Positions 43,927-43,998 of a stretch of DNA of 43,998 nucleotides are shown piece by piece. Numbering within the stretch: position 1 is the stretch's first letter; every line of letters begins with the position of its first letter. The stretch comes from Acidobacteriota bacterium (GTDB taxonomy: Bacteria > Acidobacteriota > Terriglobia > Terriglobales > Acidobacteriaceae): contig JAHFUA010000008.1 of assembly GCA_023265315.1 (NCBI GenBank), positions 1 to 43,998 on the forward strand, written 5' to 3'. Under the pieces are notes generated by a model. That model saw only the letters and a program-made list of their open reading frames with translations, had not been told where the DNA came from and made no database searches. Both the position numbers and the translations under genes were made by a program.

Positions 43927-43998
43927 TCAGTGCGCGTATTTGACCGAGCAGCCGTAGGGGCGCGACGTAGGCGTGCTGACCGGCTTGCCCGCCATGGC
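43927..43998 (-). CDS. C-terminal end of a redoxin/thioredoxin-like protein (partial)
   Basis: Only the last 23 codons are inside the window: AMAGKPVSTPTSRPYGCSVK, then YAH and stop. The ending resembles the C-terminus of AhpC/TSA-type thioredoxin-family proteins, where a GCSxK motif near the end is common. The evidence is a short motif, so the family is likely but not certain. Confidence 0.5.
   Translation of the reverse strand, partial: AMAGKPVSTPTSRPYGCSVKYAH

Overview
The window looks like a chromosomal segment of an acidobacterium, probably class Terriglobia and close to Koribacter or Sulfotelmatobacter. The reasons are the high G+C content, the gene content (pilMNOPQ led by a small HTH gene, pepP-accB-accC, mreBCD-mrdA-rodA, an RNase E/G with a giant acidic insert), and intergenic DNA full of short palindromes. 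This placement comes from reading protein and gene-order signatures, not from a database search. No tRNA, rRNA, CRISPR array or intact transposase was seen.

Layout. 1-707: 5' part of xseA (minus). 985-2322: an orphan Tat-exported solute-binding protein closed by a strong terminator. 2384-5890: yqeY-like gene, then a class V aminotransferase and serA, a likely serine-biosynthesis pair. 5960-9559: membrane site-2 protease with CBS domains, rsmD, an unrecognised conserved protein, a RidA-family protein and a two-CBS protein. 9591-14616: purH, a decayed transposase, accC, accB and pepP. 14755-20684: type IV pilus operon (HTH gene, pilM, N, O, P, Q; minus). 21105-22609: aroF preceded by what appears to be an aromatic amino acid leader-peptide attenuator. 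22812-25442: RNase E/G. 25889-32487: rod-shape operon (mreB, mreC, mreD, mrdA, rodA; minus). 32641-33909: FecR-domain membrane protein. 34569-38401: aldehyde dehydrogenase, alanine dehydrogenase and a PHP-type tyrosine phosphatase. 38402-42018: malQ and a PpiD-like chaperone. 42153-43998: PEBP-family protein, small lipoprotein, a candidate small RNA, an adenosine-specific kinase family protein and the 3' end of a redoxin-like gene.

Most genes are housekeeping. The main new signal is at 22420-22609: a promoter, an almost leaderless 28-codon ORF with three Phe, two Tyr and one Trp codons, a hairpin built on its Tyr/Trp codons, and an intrinsic terminator, all upstream of the DAHP synthase gene. 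A second promoter-to-terminator unit at 43144-43288 may be a small RNA. Ten copies of one 8-4-8 palindrome, several paired head to head into REPIN-like elements and with compensatory stem changes, occupy the gaps between genes. A different class of locus-specific repeats made of short repeated words occupies other gaps. Several genes have a good -10 box placed so close to the start codon that the mRNA would be leaderless or nearly so.
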